Source of the DNA: Methanomethylovorans sp.
GTDB lineage: Archaea; Halobacteriota; Methanosarcinia; Methanosarcinales; Methanosarcinaceae
Length of the DNA: 41,139 nucleotides
Direction: 5' to 3'
Assembly: GCA_014361205.1 (NCBI GenBank)
Contig: JACIVZ010000007.1
Location: 1-41,139, forward strand
In this document: positions 34,060-41,139 of the stretch, one piece after another
How positions within the stretch are numbered: position 1 is the first letter of the stretch
Layout: every line of letters begins with the position of its first letter
Notes under the pieces: generated by a model
Database searches by the model: none
The model's input: the letters and a program-made list of their open reading frames with translations, nothing else
What the model was told of the DNA's origin: nothing
Made by a program: the position numbers and the translations under genes

Positions 34060-34514
34060 CTACTTTCCACGTCCTTAACATCTGGTTCAAAAATGATCTT
34101 ACCTTTTTCAGTAGGAGGAGTAAGCCATCTTATAAGTCGCTGAAGCTCAGGGACTGAACTTGCAGTTATTGTTACATGTATTGAACCCAGTGGTTCTTCC
34201 TCTTCCAAAAAATTCAGTCGCCCCACAACAGCTACAAATTTACTTATCTTAAAAGATGTGGAAGGTGAAACACCATACATACCCATCTCAAACTGTGTGC
34301 GTGCTGTGTCAATAATTTCTTCTTCTCTTAGCAGGGAATGAAAGTGAAGTAAACCCTCAATGCCGGTAGTTCCCTCTAACATACCATAAAGACCAGTATC
34401 ATCTGTTAAATTGTACCTTATATCCATAAGAGGAAAAATGTTCTGAATGGCTTTCCTTACCTTATCCTCAGTTTCTGTGGGATTTACTCTAGCTGTAACT
34501 CTTACTTCTATCAT
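34056..34514 (-). CDS. UPF0201 family RNA-binding-like protein
   Basis: A 152-residue archaeal UPF0201 protein. The opening VRVTARVNPTETEDKVRKAI and the mid-segment LLREEEIIDTAR match this family, which has a fold suggestive of RNA binding. It overlaps UPF0200 upstream and the TIM barrel downstream by 4 bases each. In some other archaea UPF0200 and UPF0201 are fused in one protein; here they are separate but coupled. The exact role is unknown. ATG 34514 overlaps the preceding stop in ATGA. Confidence 0.85.
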   Translation of the reverse strand: MIEVRVTARVNPTETEDKVRKAIQNIFPLMDIRYNLTDDTGLYGMLEGTTGIEGLLHFHSLLREEEIIDTARTQFEMGMYGVSPSTSFKISKFVAVVGRLNFLEEEEPLGSIHVTITASSVPELQRLIRWLTPPTEKGKIIFEPDVKDVESR

Positions 34515-35053
34515 AGCTGACCCACTATATTGAGCACTTTTTTTCTGAATTCATCTAATGTTCCCGTATTCTCTATAACAATATCAGCTGCAGCTATCGC
34601 TTCACCCATGCCCCAGCCTAGTTCTCGCTCATCTCTTACCTTCAATGCATCGATATCCTTCATGTCATCACTTCTTTTTCTGGTCTTAATCCTTGCAAAT
34701 CTAATTTCAAAAGGGGCGTTTATTGTCACTAAAGTAAAATCAGAACCAAAGGCTTTCTTAAAACAATTAACCTCTGCAAGACTACGTATACCGTCAATAA
34801 CAAGAATAACAGAATCCTCCGCTTTTATCTTGGGTATACAGCGTTTTGCCACTACATCATTACCTTCTTTTTTGCGTAAGTCAGTTCCTACACCACCTAC
34901 ATTAGTATCCGTAGGCTCAAGTCCTCTACGAAGAACCTCTTCTCGTATAACATCACCCATATTAACTACCTTAATACCGGATTCTCCTAATATCGATGCT
35001 GCCAATGACTTTCCTGAAGCCGGCATTCCTACAAAAGCTATGATTTTTTTCAT
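34511..35053 (-). CDS. UPF0200 family nucleoside/nucleotide kinase-like protein
   Basis: A 180-residue P-loop kinase-like protein. The phosphate-binding loop GMPASGKS is at residues 9-16, and DGIRSLAEVN and the R-rich IKTRKRSDD lid segment follow, as in dephospho-CoA kinase/adenylate kinase-type folds. It is annotated as UPF0200 in archaea, with unknown substrate; it should not be called dephospho-CoA kinase on sequence alone. It is first in the three-gene operon with UPF0201 and a TIM barrel. ATG 35053 has GGT just upstream. Confidence 0.88.
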   Translation of the reverse strand: MKKIIAFVGMPASGKSLAASILGESGIKVVNMGDVIREEVLRRGLEPTDTNVGGVGTDLRKKEGNDVVAKRCIPKIKAEDSVILVIDGIRSLAEVNCFKKAFGSDFTLVTINAPFEIRFARIKTRKRSDDMKDIDALKVRDERELGWGMGEAIAAADIVIENTGTLDEFRKKVLNIVGQL

Positions 35054-35301
35054 ACCAATCTACTGTTGTTAATTGATTTTATAGAACTAATCAACTATTT
35101 TGATATTATAAATAAACATACATCCAAATAAAATGCCTTCGAGAACTTTGCTGTTTAATTGAAACTGATGTTATAACATAATATGCCTTATCAAGATAAT
35201 TATATTTTATTATTGCATTTTTCATAAGTATTCTTTGATATCCTTTATATTATACTGTGCGAATAGAAGGCTAAAAAAATCTATTGGGAGCAAAAACAAA
35301 G

Positions 35302-36255
35302 ATGAAGATAGGAAGTACAAAAGTAAATGGAAAAATATTCCTTGCCCCAATGGCAGATGTTACAAACCTAGCCTTCCGAATGCTCTGTAAAAAGCACGGT
35401 GCTGCTCTTACATATTCTGAGATGATAAGTGCTGATGCAATACTCCATGATAATACAAGAACTGATTACCTTGGTCTTAGCTGCAATGAAGAGAAACCTT
35501 TTGGAATCCAACTCTTTGGCAACTCTGCAGATACCATTGCTAAAGCATCAAGTATTATAGAGGAGAAGTATGCACCAGATATTATAGATATTAATTTTGG
35601 ATGTCCTTCCAATGTGCTTGTAAAATATGGATATGGTTCAGCACTACTTAATTCTCCGGAAAAAATAAGAGAAGTTGTTTCAAATGTTTGTAGAAAAGTG
35701 GATACACCAGTGACAGTAAAGATGAGAGTTCTTCCTGACATTAAAAAAACACTTAACATCGCAAGTATAGTAGAAGATGCAGGTGCAAGTGCTATAACTG
35801 TACATGGAAGAACTCAAGCCCAGCAATATTCTGGAAAAGCAGACCATGAGTATACAAGGAACATCAAGGATGAACTTTCAATTCCAGTAATTGCAAATGG
35901 CGATATAGTTGATGGTCTTTCCGCAAAGTATGTGATAGATTATACAGGATGTGATGCCTTGATGATAGGCAGAGCTGCTATGGGTAATCCCTATATTTTC
36001 AGTGAAATATCTCACTTTCTGCATACAGGAAAACAAATACGTCCTGATTGTACTCAACGATTTGAAGATTTTACAGAGTACATAAGATTATTAAAAAAGT
36101 ATGACATTGTAAAATATGTCGATCTGAGAATGCATGCGAAATGGTTCACAAGGGGCATAAGAGATGGGAGGCATGTACGTCATGCCATATCATCAGCAAA
36201 AGATACAGAAACTATAATCAGGATTATGGAAAAATTATTTGTCAAATCGTACTGA
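35302..36255 (+). CDS. dus: tRNA-dihydrouridine synthase
   Basis: A 317-residue FMN enzyme that reduces uridine in tRNA. The start MKIGSTKVNGKIFLAPMADV is standard, with catalytic C101 in INFGCPSN and the FMN-phosphate site VIANGDI and MIGRAAMGNP. The C-terminal helical domain carries the Lys/Arg-rich RNA-binding surface (MHAKWFTRGI). The frame is open from TTG 35284; ATG 35302 fits family starts better. A TATA box (TTTATATTATA, about 35245) lies about 55 bases upstream. It belongs to the DusB/DUS group common in archaea. Confidence 0.92.
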   Translation: MKIGSTKVNGKIFLAPMADVTNLAFRMLCKKHGAALTYSEMISADAILHDNTRTDYLGLSCNEEKPFGIQLFGNSADTIAKASSIIEEKYAPDIIDINFGCPSNVLVKYGYGSALLNSPEKIREVVSNVCRKVDTPVTVKMRVLPDIKKTLNIASIVEDAGASAITVHGRTQAQQYSGKADHEYTRNIKDELSIPVIANGDIVDGLSAKYVIDYTGCDALMIGRAAMGNPYIFSEISHFLHTGKQIRPDCTQRFEDFTEYIRLLKKYDIVKYVDLRMHAKWFTRGIRDGRHVRHAISSAKDTETIIRIMEKLFVKSY

Positions 36256-36363
36256 AATTGCTATGAATAATTGTTTTCATGGTAACTGATACAGTTTTCT
36301 ATTCAGTTCAAACCGAAAGGCTTTATAACTATCAGACGGTTCATAATCTACACAATTAAACAT

Positions 36364-36393
36364 TGCATTTATTCGTAATTGTGCATAAATGCA
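36364..36393 (+). promoter_or_regulatory. Inverted repeat in the por leader
   Basis: Perfect 9-bp arms TGCATTTAT (36364-36372) and ATAAATGCA (36385-36393) flank a 12-base spacer. They lie just after the expected start of transcription set by TTTATAAC (about 36322), about 100 bases before the porC ATG. The site could be an operator for a dimeric regulator or a leader hairpin. Confidence 0.45.
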
Positions 36394-36489
36394 GTTCAGA
36401 AATCCAATATTCGGACAGGATATTCAAAAAATAAACGTCAAGATACAAAGTTATTCGATTTATTGTTTCTAATATTGTGGAGAATTCAG

Positions 36490-37038
36490 ATGAAAGAGAT
36501 ACGAATACACGGCAGGGGAGGCCAAGGTTCGGTGACTGCTGCCGAGCTTTTAGCTGTTGCAGCTTTTGCTGATGGTAAATTCAGCCAGGCATTTCCAGCT
36601 TTCGGTGTGGAAAGAAGAGGAGCACCCGTACAGGCGTTTACAAGAATCAGTGATACACCCATCAGACTTAGAAGCCAGATATACGAACCAGACTATGTAA
36701 TAGTTCAAGATCCAACTCTTATAGAAGCAGTCGATGTAGCAGGTGGTCTGAAAGATGATGGTATGATCATTATAAACAGTGACTTTGATCCCTCTAAATT
36801 TTCACTAAATACTAAAGCTAAAGTTGTAACTGTCAATGCTACAAAAATTGCATTGGACGTCATAGGAAGACCAATAGTTAATACAGTGCTGCTTGGTGCC
36901 TTTGCAGGAGCTACGGGAAAAATTAGGCCAGAATCCATCAAAAAAGCAGTAAAAGAAAGATTTCCGGGTAAAGTGGGCGAGAGGAATGCTGAAGCCATCC
37001 AACAGGCCTACAACATGATGAAGGAGGCTAAGGTATGA
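36490..37038 (+). CDS. porC: Pyruvate:ferredoxin oxidoreductase gamma subunit
   Basis: A 182-residue gamma subunit of the four-subunit pyruvate synthase. The start [20 protein letters not shown] contains the conserved [18 protein letters not shown] is also typical. The open frame extends to 36379, but ATG 36490 with GTGGAG upstream fits the family. In methanogens the complex reductively carboxylates acetyl-CoA to pyruvate using reduced ferredoxin. It overlaps porD by 4 bases. The leader is about 140 bases from the likely TATA box and contains a 9-bp inverted repeat. Confidence 0.94.
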   Translation: MKEIRIHGRGGQGSVTAAELLAVAAFADGKFSQAFPAFGVERRGAPVQAFTRISDTPIRLRSQIYEPDYVIVQDPTLIEAVDVAGGLKDDGMIIINSDFDPSKFSLNTKAKVVTVNATKIALDVIGRPIVNTVLLGAFAGATGKIRPESIKKAVKERFPGKVGERNAEAIQQAYNMMKEAKV

Positions 37039-37295
37039 AGATAACCATTGGAGGAGTCTGTGAACCTGGCACCACTTTAGTTAACAAGACTGGAGGCTGG
37101 AGAACCTATAGACCTGTTTATGATTATGATAAATGTATCAAATGTAAGTTGTGCGAACTGTTATGTCCAGATATGGCAGTTTTACCAAAAGAGAATGGAT
37201 ACTTTCAATTCAATTATGATTACTGTAAAGGATGCGGGATCTGCGCCAACGAATGCCCCAAGACGGCCATAACCATGGTACTGGAGGAAAAGTAA
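37035..37295 (+). CDS. porD: Pyruvate:ferredoxin oxidoreductase delta (ferredoxin) subunit
   Basis: An 86-residue 2x[4Fe-4S] ferredoxin subunit. The two cluster motifs are [12 protein letters not shown] and [12 protein letters not shown]. It carries electrons between the TPP/iron-sulfur centre in the catalytic subunits and external ferredoxin. ATG 37035 overlaps porC; the TAA stop shares one base with the porA ATG at 37295. GGAGG inside its 3' end serves porA. Size and position are as in other methanogens. Confidence 0.94.
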   Translation: MKITIGGVCEPGTTLVNKTGGWRTYRPVYDYDKCIKCKLCELLCPDMAVLPKENGYFQFNYDYCKGCGICANECPKTAITMVLEEK

Positions 37296-38509
37296 TGACA
37301 TCCAAAGAAAAACTTGAAATGGAAAAGATGGTAGTCGTTGAGGGTTCTTATGCTGTAGCACATGCTGTGAAGGTATGCAGACCTAACGTAATATCTGCTT
37401 ATCCGATTACTCCTCAAACCCATATTGTAGAAGGATTATCTCAGTTCATGGCTGATGGAGAGATACCAAATTGTGAATATATCAACGTAGAATCAGAGTT
37501 CTCGGCGCTTTCTGCACTTGTAGGATCCTCAGCAGTTGGGGCTAGATGTTACTCTGCCACAACTTCTCAGGGACTGGAACTGATGCATGAAGTGCTTTTC
37601 AATGTCTCTGGTATGAGATTGCCCATAGTCATGACCGTTGTTAACAGGGCTGTGAGCGCACCTATCAACATATGGAATGATCAACAAGATTCAATATCCC
37701 AAAGAGATACCGGCTGGATCCAGCTATATGCGGAAAACCTCCAAGAAGCTGCCGACATGATAGCTCAGGCCTACAAAATAGCGGAAGACAAGGAAGTACT
37801 TCTACCAGCCATGGTATGTATGGACGGTTTCATCCTTTCCCATGTGTATGAACCTGTGATACTTCTGGAACAGGAACTTACAGATAAATATCTACCTCCA
37901 TATGAGCCTCTTTACAAACTTGACCCAAAGAAACCTATGACTTTTGGTGCGCTGGCTGACCCTAATTACTACACTGAGTTTAGATATCTGCAACAAAAGG
38001 CAATGGAAAATGCCCTTAAGAAGATAGAATCTGCGGCAAATGAATTCTACGAGATTTTTGGAAGATACTATGGAGGGCTTATAGATGAATATCAGACCGA
38101 GGATGCTGATATAATTCTCATGGCAATGGGCTCCATAGCAGGTACTATTAAAGATACAATTGATAACCTAAGACAAAATGGAGTGAAGGTGGGTTTACTC
38201 AAGGTGAGGGCTTTCAGACCCTTCCCCGCAGAAGCCATCAGAAAAACGATCAAGGATGCAAAGGTAGTTGTTGTATTGGATAAAAACATCTCACTTGGAC
38301 TCAATGAAGGTGCACTGTTCACTGAAACAAAATCATGTTTGTACAACACTAAAAATCGTGTACCTGTCGTAGGTTACATGATAGGCCACGGAGGCCGTGA
38401 CATACGTATGTGCACAATTGAGAAGATAATATCTGAGGCACAGGAAATTATGAAATCTGGTATCAAGATAGAAAGCCAGTTCACTGACGTGAGGGAGGAA
38501 TTAATATGA
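37295..38509 (+). CDS. porA: Pyruvate:ferredoxin oxidoreductase alpha subunit
   Basis: A 404-residue alpha subunit. Conserved elements are [28 protein letters not shown], the [29 protein letters not shown] region, and the C-terminal domain with [11 protein letters not shown]. The alpha subunit binds CoA/TPP together with beta. The open frame extends upstream into porD, but ATG 37295 has GGAGG (37283-37287) and the family start. It overlaps porB by 4 bases. Similarity to vor/kor subunits exists; the gene order C-D-A-B and beta-subunit motifs support pyruvate. Confidence 0.94.
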   Translation: MTSKEKLEMEKMVVVEGSYAVAHAVKVCRPNVISAYPITPQTHIVEGLSQFMADGEIPNCEYINVESEFSALSALVGSSAVGARCYSATTSQGLELMHEVLFNVSGMRLPIVMTVVNRAVSAPINIWNDQQDSISQRDTGWIQLYAENLQEAADMIAQAYKIAEDKEVLLPAMVCMDGFILSHVYEPVILLEQELTDKYLPPYEPLYKLDPKKPMTFGALADPNYYTEFRYLQQKAMENALKKIESAANEFYEIFGRYYGGLIDEYQTEDADIILMAMGSIAGTIKDTIDNLRQNGVKVGLLKVRAFRPFPAEAIRKTIKDAKVVVVLDKNISLGLNEGALFTETKSCLYNTKNRVPVVGYMIGHGGRDIRMCTIEKIISEAQEIMKSGIKIESQFTDVREELI

Positions 38510-39378
38510 AACATCTTTTTGTATCTGGACACAGGGGATGTGCGGGCTGCTGTGACGCAATGGCAACAAAATTTACTCTGATGGGAGCAGGCGAAAACTG
38601 CATAGTTGTAAGTCCTACAGGTTGTCTTGAGGTCATGACCACTCCTTTTCCTGAGAGCTCATGGAATGTACCCTGGATACACTCCCTGTTTGAGAATGCT
38701 GCTGCAGTTGCTTCGGGCATTGAAGCAGCATTAAAGGCTCTGGGCAAGAAGGATAATACAAGAGTTGTTGCTATTGGTGGTGACGGTGCAACTATGGATA
38801 TCGGTCTGCAGGCAATTTCAGGAGCTTTTGAAAGAGGACATGATTTCACTTATGTGTGTATAGACAATGAAGCCTACATGAACACCGGCGTACAGAGAAG
38901 TAGTGGAACACCCTTTGATGCTTCAACAACTACAAGTCCCGCTGGAAAGATTTCTTTTGGAAATCCCCGTCCAAAGAAAAACATGCCTGCCATAATTGCA
39001 GCTCACGGATCACCATATGTAGCCACAACTTCCTTAGGATATGCAAAGGATATGATAAATAAAGTGAAGAAAGCAACTGAAACAGTGGGCCCTACATATA
39101 TACACTGCCATGCACCATGTACAACAGGTTGGGGATTTGATACCTCAAAGACTGTAGAAGTTGCCCAGATGGCAGTTAAGACTGGTCTATGGCCACTTTT
39201 CGAGATGGAAAATGGTGAGATCACCAAAGTAAGAAAGATCGGAAAACCTGCACCTGTGGAAGATTATCTGAGAATGCAGAGCCGCTTCAAACATCTTTTC
39301 ACTAAGGAAGGTGGTGAAGAAGAGATAGCTAAGATCCAGGCCATCGCTGACAAGAATATCGAATACTACGGGCTTTGA
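38506..39378 (+). CDS. porB: Pyruvate:ferredoxin oxidoreductase beta subunit
   Basis: A 290-residue TPP-binding subunit. The TPP/metal motif is [10 protein letters not shown] with DNEAYMNTG. Cluster-binding cysteines appear at C12, C15 and C40 ([13 protein letters not shown]), with a fourth in HAPCTTGW near 205. PFPESSW and [11 protein letters not shown] are typical of pyruvate-specific subunits. It ends the por operon. Downstream a T-rich stretch (about 39405-39422) may stop transcription before nth. Confidence 0.94.
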   Translation: MKHLFVSGHRGCAGCCDAMATKFTLMGAGENCIVVSPTGCLEVMTTPFPESSWNVPWIHSLFENAAAVASGIEAALKALGKKDNTRVVAIGGDGATMDIGLQAISGAFERGHDFTYVCIDNEAYMNTGVQRSSGTPFDASTTTSPAGKISFGNPRPKKNMPAIIAAHGSPYVATTSLGYAKDMINKVKKATETVGPTYIHCHAPCTTGWGFDTSKTVEVAQMAVKTGLWPLFEMENGEITKVRKIGKPAPVEDYLRMQSRFKHLFTKEGGEEEIAKIQAIADKNIEYYGL

Positions 39379-39460
39379 TGCCTGTATTTATTCTATTTCA
39401 GGGGATTTTTCTCTTGTTTTTTCTAAAAAAAGATAAAAACTATCAGATACTATTAGTTTC

Positions 39461-40114
39461 ATGCTCCCTGTAAAAAAGGTTCCTGATAATACTCATAATT
39501 TCAAGCGTATTTTCAACCTTCTCAAGCAAATATATCCGGATGCTGCTCCTGCTCTGAATTATAGTTCTCCTTTGGAATTACTCATAGCTACTATTCTTTC
39601 AGCCCAGTGTACAGACCGGCAGGTAAATCAGGTGACTCGGTTTATTTTCAAAAAATACAGAACTGTGGAAGATTATGCTAACGCTGATATAACAGAATTT
39701 GAAAAAGAAATATATTCTACAGGTTTTTATCATCAAAAGGCTAAACACATAATTGAAAGTGCTCAGATAATACTTTCAGATTTTGGAGGAAAGGTCCCCG
39801 ACAAAATGGAAGAGCTGTTGAAGCTTCCCGGAGTGGGCCGCAAGACTGCCAACATTGTGCTTACCAGAGCATTTGGAAAGATAGAGGGTATCGCAGTTGA
39901 TACGCATGTGAAACGTCTTTCGCAGCGATTGGGTTTCAGCCTTAACGACGACCCTGAAAAGATAGAGAAAGACCTTATGAGAATAGCAAAAAGAGAAGAC
40001 CTGGAAACGCTTTCTATGACCCTGATCCTTCACGGGCGCAATATATGTATGGCGCGCAATCCGAAATGTGTGGCATGTGTTGTAAAGGAGTTGTGTCCGT
40101 CGAGTAGAGTGTAA
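39461..40114 (+). CDS. nth: Endonuclease III
   Basis: A 217-residue DNA glycosylase/AP lyase for oxidised pyrimidines. The helix-hairpin-helix LPGVGRKTAN carries the catalytic lysine K128; the essential aspartate is D147 in VDTHVKR. The [4Fe-4S] loop is C196-x6-C203-x2-C206-x5-C212. Substrate-recognition LSAQCTDRQVN is intact. Length is normal. ATG 39461 has no strong ribosome-binding site. The gene converges on a flavoprotein, with a 9-bp inverted repeat between the stops. Confidence 0.94.
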   Translation: MLPVKKVPDNTHNFKRIFNLLKQIYPDAAPALNYSSPLELLIATILSAQCTDRQVNQVTRFIFKKYRTVEDYANADITEFEKEIYSTGFYHQKAKHIIESAQIILSDFGGKVPDKMEELLKLPGVGRKTANIVLTRAFGKIEGIAVDTHVKRLSQRLGFSLNDDPEKIEKDLMRIAKREDLETLSMTLILHGRNICMARNPKCVACVVKELCPSSRV

Positions 40115-40146
40115 AAAAATAAGATAAGTTCACATTACTTATTTTT
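40115..40146. terminator. Bidirectional terminator between nth and the flavoprotein gene
   Basis: Perfect 9-bp arms AAAAATAAG (40115-40123) and CTTATTTTT (40138-40146) flank a 14-base loop between convergent genes. Both strands end in T-runs, so transcription from either side could stop here. Confidence 0.55.
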
Positions 40147-40861
40147 CTAATGAATCCAGAACTTCCTTACAGTACTGATTAACTTTTTCAATAAACATAT
40201 CGCGTGGCAGAAGTTCACGGCCTACGATATCAAGAGTCTTCTGTGATATCCTGCCTTCGTTTACTAGCTGGCGACCTGCATCTTTTGCAGCTTCGAAGAT
40301 ATCATCTATCGGCATACCCATCTGTATCATAATTTGCATACTTTCACCATGCGGACGCAGCAATGCTCCAGCAAACTCAAATGATGCGTTCTTGCAAATG
40401 GCCTGCATGTGAGCAAGCAGGGAATCAAAATTTTCCATCTCCCAGAAACCACAATTTGAAATCAATACCATCTTTCGGTCCTTCGAAACCCCACGACGAG
40501 GATGACGACAGCGATCAGCACGCAGTTCCACAAAAGGATCAAGTACTGGAATCGTCCTATCGATAAAGTTCTTCATAGGACCGTTGATCCCATCGGAATA
40601 CAGCGGTGAGGCAAACACAAACACATCTGCCTCCTTTATCTTGGGATATAGCATTTGCATATCATCATCCTGATAACACTCCCCCGGTGTTTTGAACCAA
40701 CAATTGAATTCTCCTGTGCAGGGATTGATATTGAGCTTTCTTGTATAGAAGAGATCTACCTCTGCCCCTGCTTCTGTCATCCCATCAAGGAATGGGGTCA
40801 ATATCATAGAAGTATTGCCCCTTTCCATCCTGGGACTTGAGTTGATTGCTAAAACTTTCAT
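40139..40861 (-). CDS. NADPH-dependent FMN reductase / iron-sulfur flavoprotein-like
   Basis: A 240-residue flavodoxin-fold protein. The FMN phosphate-binding start is INSSPRMERGNTSMI, followed by FASPLYSDGINGPMKNFIDR, characteristic of the NADPH-dependent FMN reductase/Isf superfamily. Cysteines in NPCTGEFNCWFKTPGEC (about residues 48-62) resemble the compact cluster motif of archaeal iron-sulfur flavoproteins, with the spacing C-x5-C-x7-C. The C terminus is about 70 residues longer than a minimal FMN reductase. Likely role: electron transfer or oxidative stress defence. AGAGGAAAGGAT precedes ATG 40861. Confidence 0.88.
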   Translation of the reverse strand: MKVLAINSSPRMERGNTSMILTPFLDGMTEAGAEVDLFYTRKLNINPCTGEFNCWFKTPGECYQDDDMQMLYPKIKEADVFVFASPLYSDGINGPMKNFIDRTIPVLDPFVELRADRCRHPRRGVSKDRKMVLISNCGFWEMENFDSLLAHMQAICKNASFEFAGALLRPHGESMQIMIQMGMPIDDIFEAAKDAGRQLVNEGRISQKTLDIVGRELLPRDMFIEKVNQYCKEVLDSLEK

Positions 40862-41139
40862 ATCCTTTCCTCTTATGTACCTTGACTATCCTTTCAAGGG
40901 TAAAAATGGAAAACAACAGTCATGTTGCTTCCAACCACAAGCAGATCAGCTGGCTAGTCAGCAGACCTTTATACCAACTGAAAATATACCCTATACATAA
41001 AAATTACATAAAGAAATATAACTATTTCTACTATACATCATGTTTTTTAGTTTGTAAGTTTTGATTTAATATTAAAAATTTGAATAATTTTTAAAAATAT
41101 AGATTTAAATTGTTATTAGATGATATTTTATTAGAAGTA
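40862..41139. other. AT-rich intergenic end of window
   Basis: No gene is seen. On the minus strand a TATA-like GGTATAAAGG (about 40965-40975) is a likely promoter for the flavoprotein gene, implying a leader of about 80 bases. The rest (41000-41139) is strongly AT-rich, without recognisable structure. Confidence 0.4.

Noticed and set aside
34530-35072. 180-residue open frame on the plus strand
   Set aside because: It is antisense to the UPF0200 kinase-like gene, which has an intact P-loop and operon overlaps.
1-41139. CRISPR arrays, insertion sequences or prophage
   Set aside because: No regularly spaced repeats, transposase, integrase or phage genes were seen. Gene content is uniform and housekeeping in character.

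Overview
The window looks like chromosomal DNA of a methanogenic archaeon, most likely a member of the Methanosarcinales (Methanosarcinaceae-like). The archaeal markers are an archaeal-type DnaG primase, archaeosine synthase ArcS, a four-subunit PorCDAB pyruvate synthase, NurA-HerA, a multi-OB RPA-like protein, a SelB-like aSelBL protein, a Pab1020-type RNA ligase, UPF0058/UPF0200/UPF0201 proteins, TATA-type promoters and GGTG/GGAG ribosome-binding sites. The DNA is AT-rich, and several promoters are followed by very short or no leaders. Genus is not claimed.

Layout. 1-3460: terminator of an upstream gene, then a TatD nuclease / metallo-hydrolase / YgiQ-like radical SAM run. 3487-5260: a secreted matrixin-like metalloprotease and a membrane-anchored partner on the minus strand, with a leader predicted to fold into three hairpins. 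5261-7697: an FAD-linked 2-hydroxyacid dehydrogenase and its HdrD-like Fe-S partner. 7799-10479: arcS, a GNAT acetyltransferase and a UPF0058 protein. 10694-12025: dnaG. 12026-12665: a 640-base intergenic region rich in inverted repeats. 12666-15684: a CoA-disulfide-reductase-like flavoprotein, rtcA and convergent kptA. 15884-17011: an RPA-like protein with three OB folds. 17150-23638: five consecutive CBS-domain genes (18 CBS motifs by eye), an ATP-dependent RNA ligase and aSelBL. 23639-27442: a small unknown and a KaiC-like ATPase, a SpoIIM-family membrane protein, a core-MetE-like methyltransferase and an unknown. 27537-32770: an SSS transporter with a soluble tail, then nurA-herA. 32907-32980: tRNA-Lys(CTT), followed by a small RHH regulator. 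33286-36255: UPF0200-UPF0201-TIM barrel operon and a dihydrouridine synthase. 36490-39378: porC-porD-porA-porB. 39461-40861: endonuclease III and a flavoprotein, convergent.

Functionally the window is mostly housekeeping: RNA modification and RNA-end processing (ArcS, Dus, RtcA, KptA, RNA ligase), DNA replication and repair (DnaG, RPA, NurA-HerA, Nth), and central carbon/redox metabolism (Por, hydroxyacid dehydrogenase, CoADR-like). The least explained parts are the CBS array leading into the RNA ligase and aSelBL, the structured leader of the secreted protease, and the structured intergenic region upstream of the flavoprotein gene. All assignments come from reading motifs and gene context; no database search was made.
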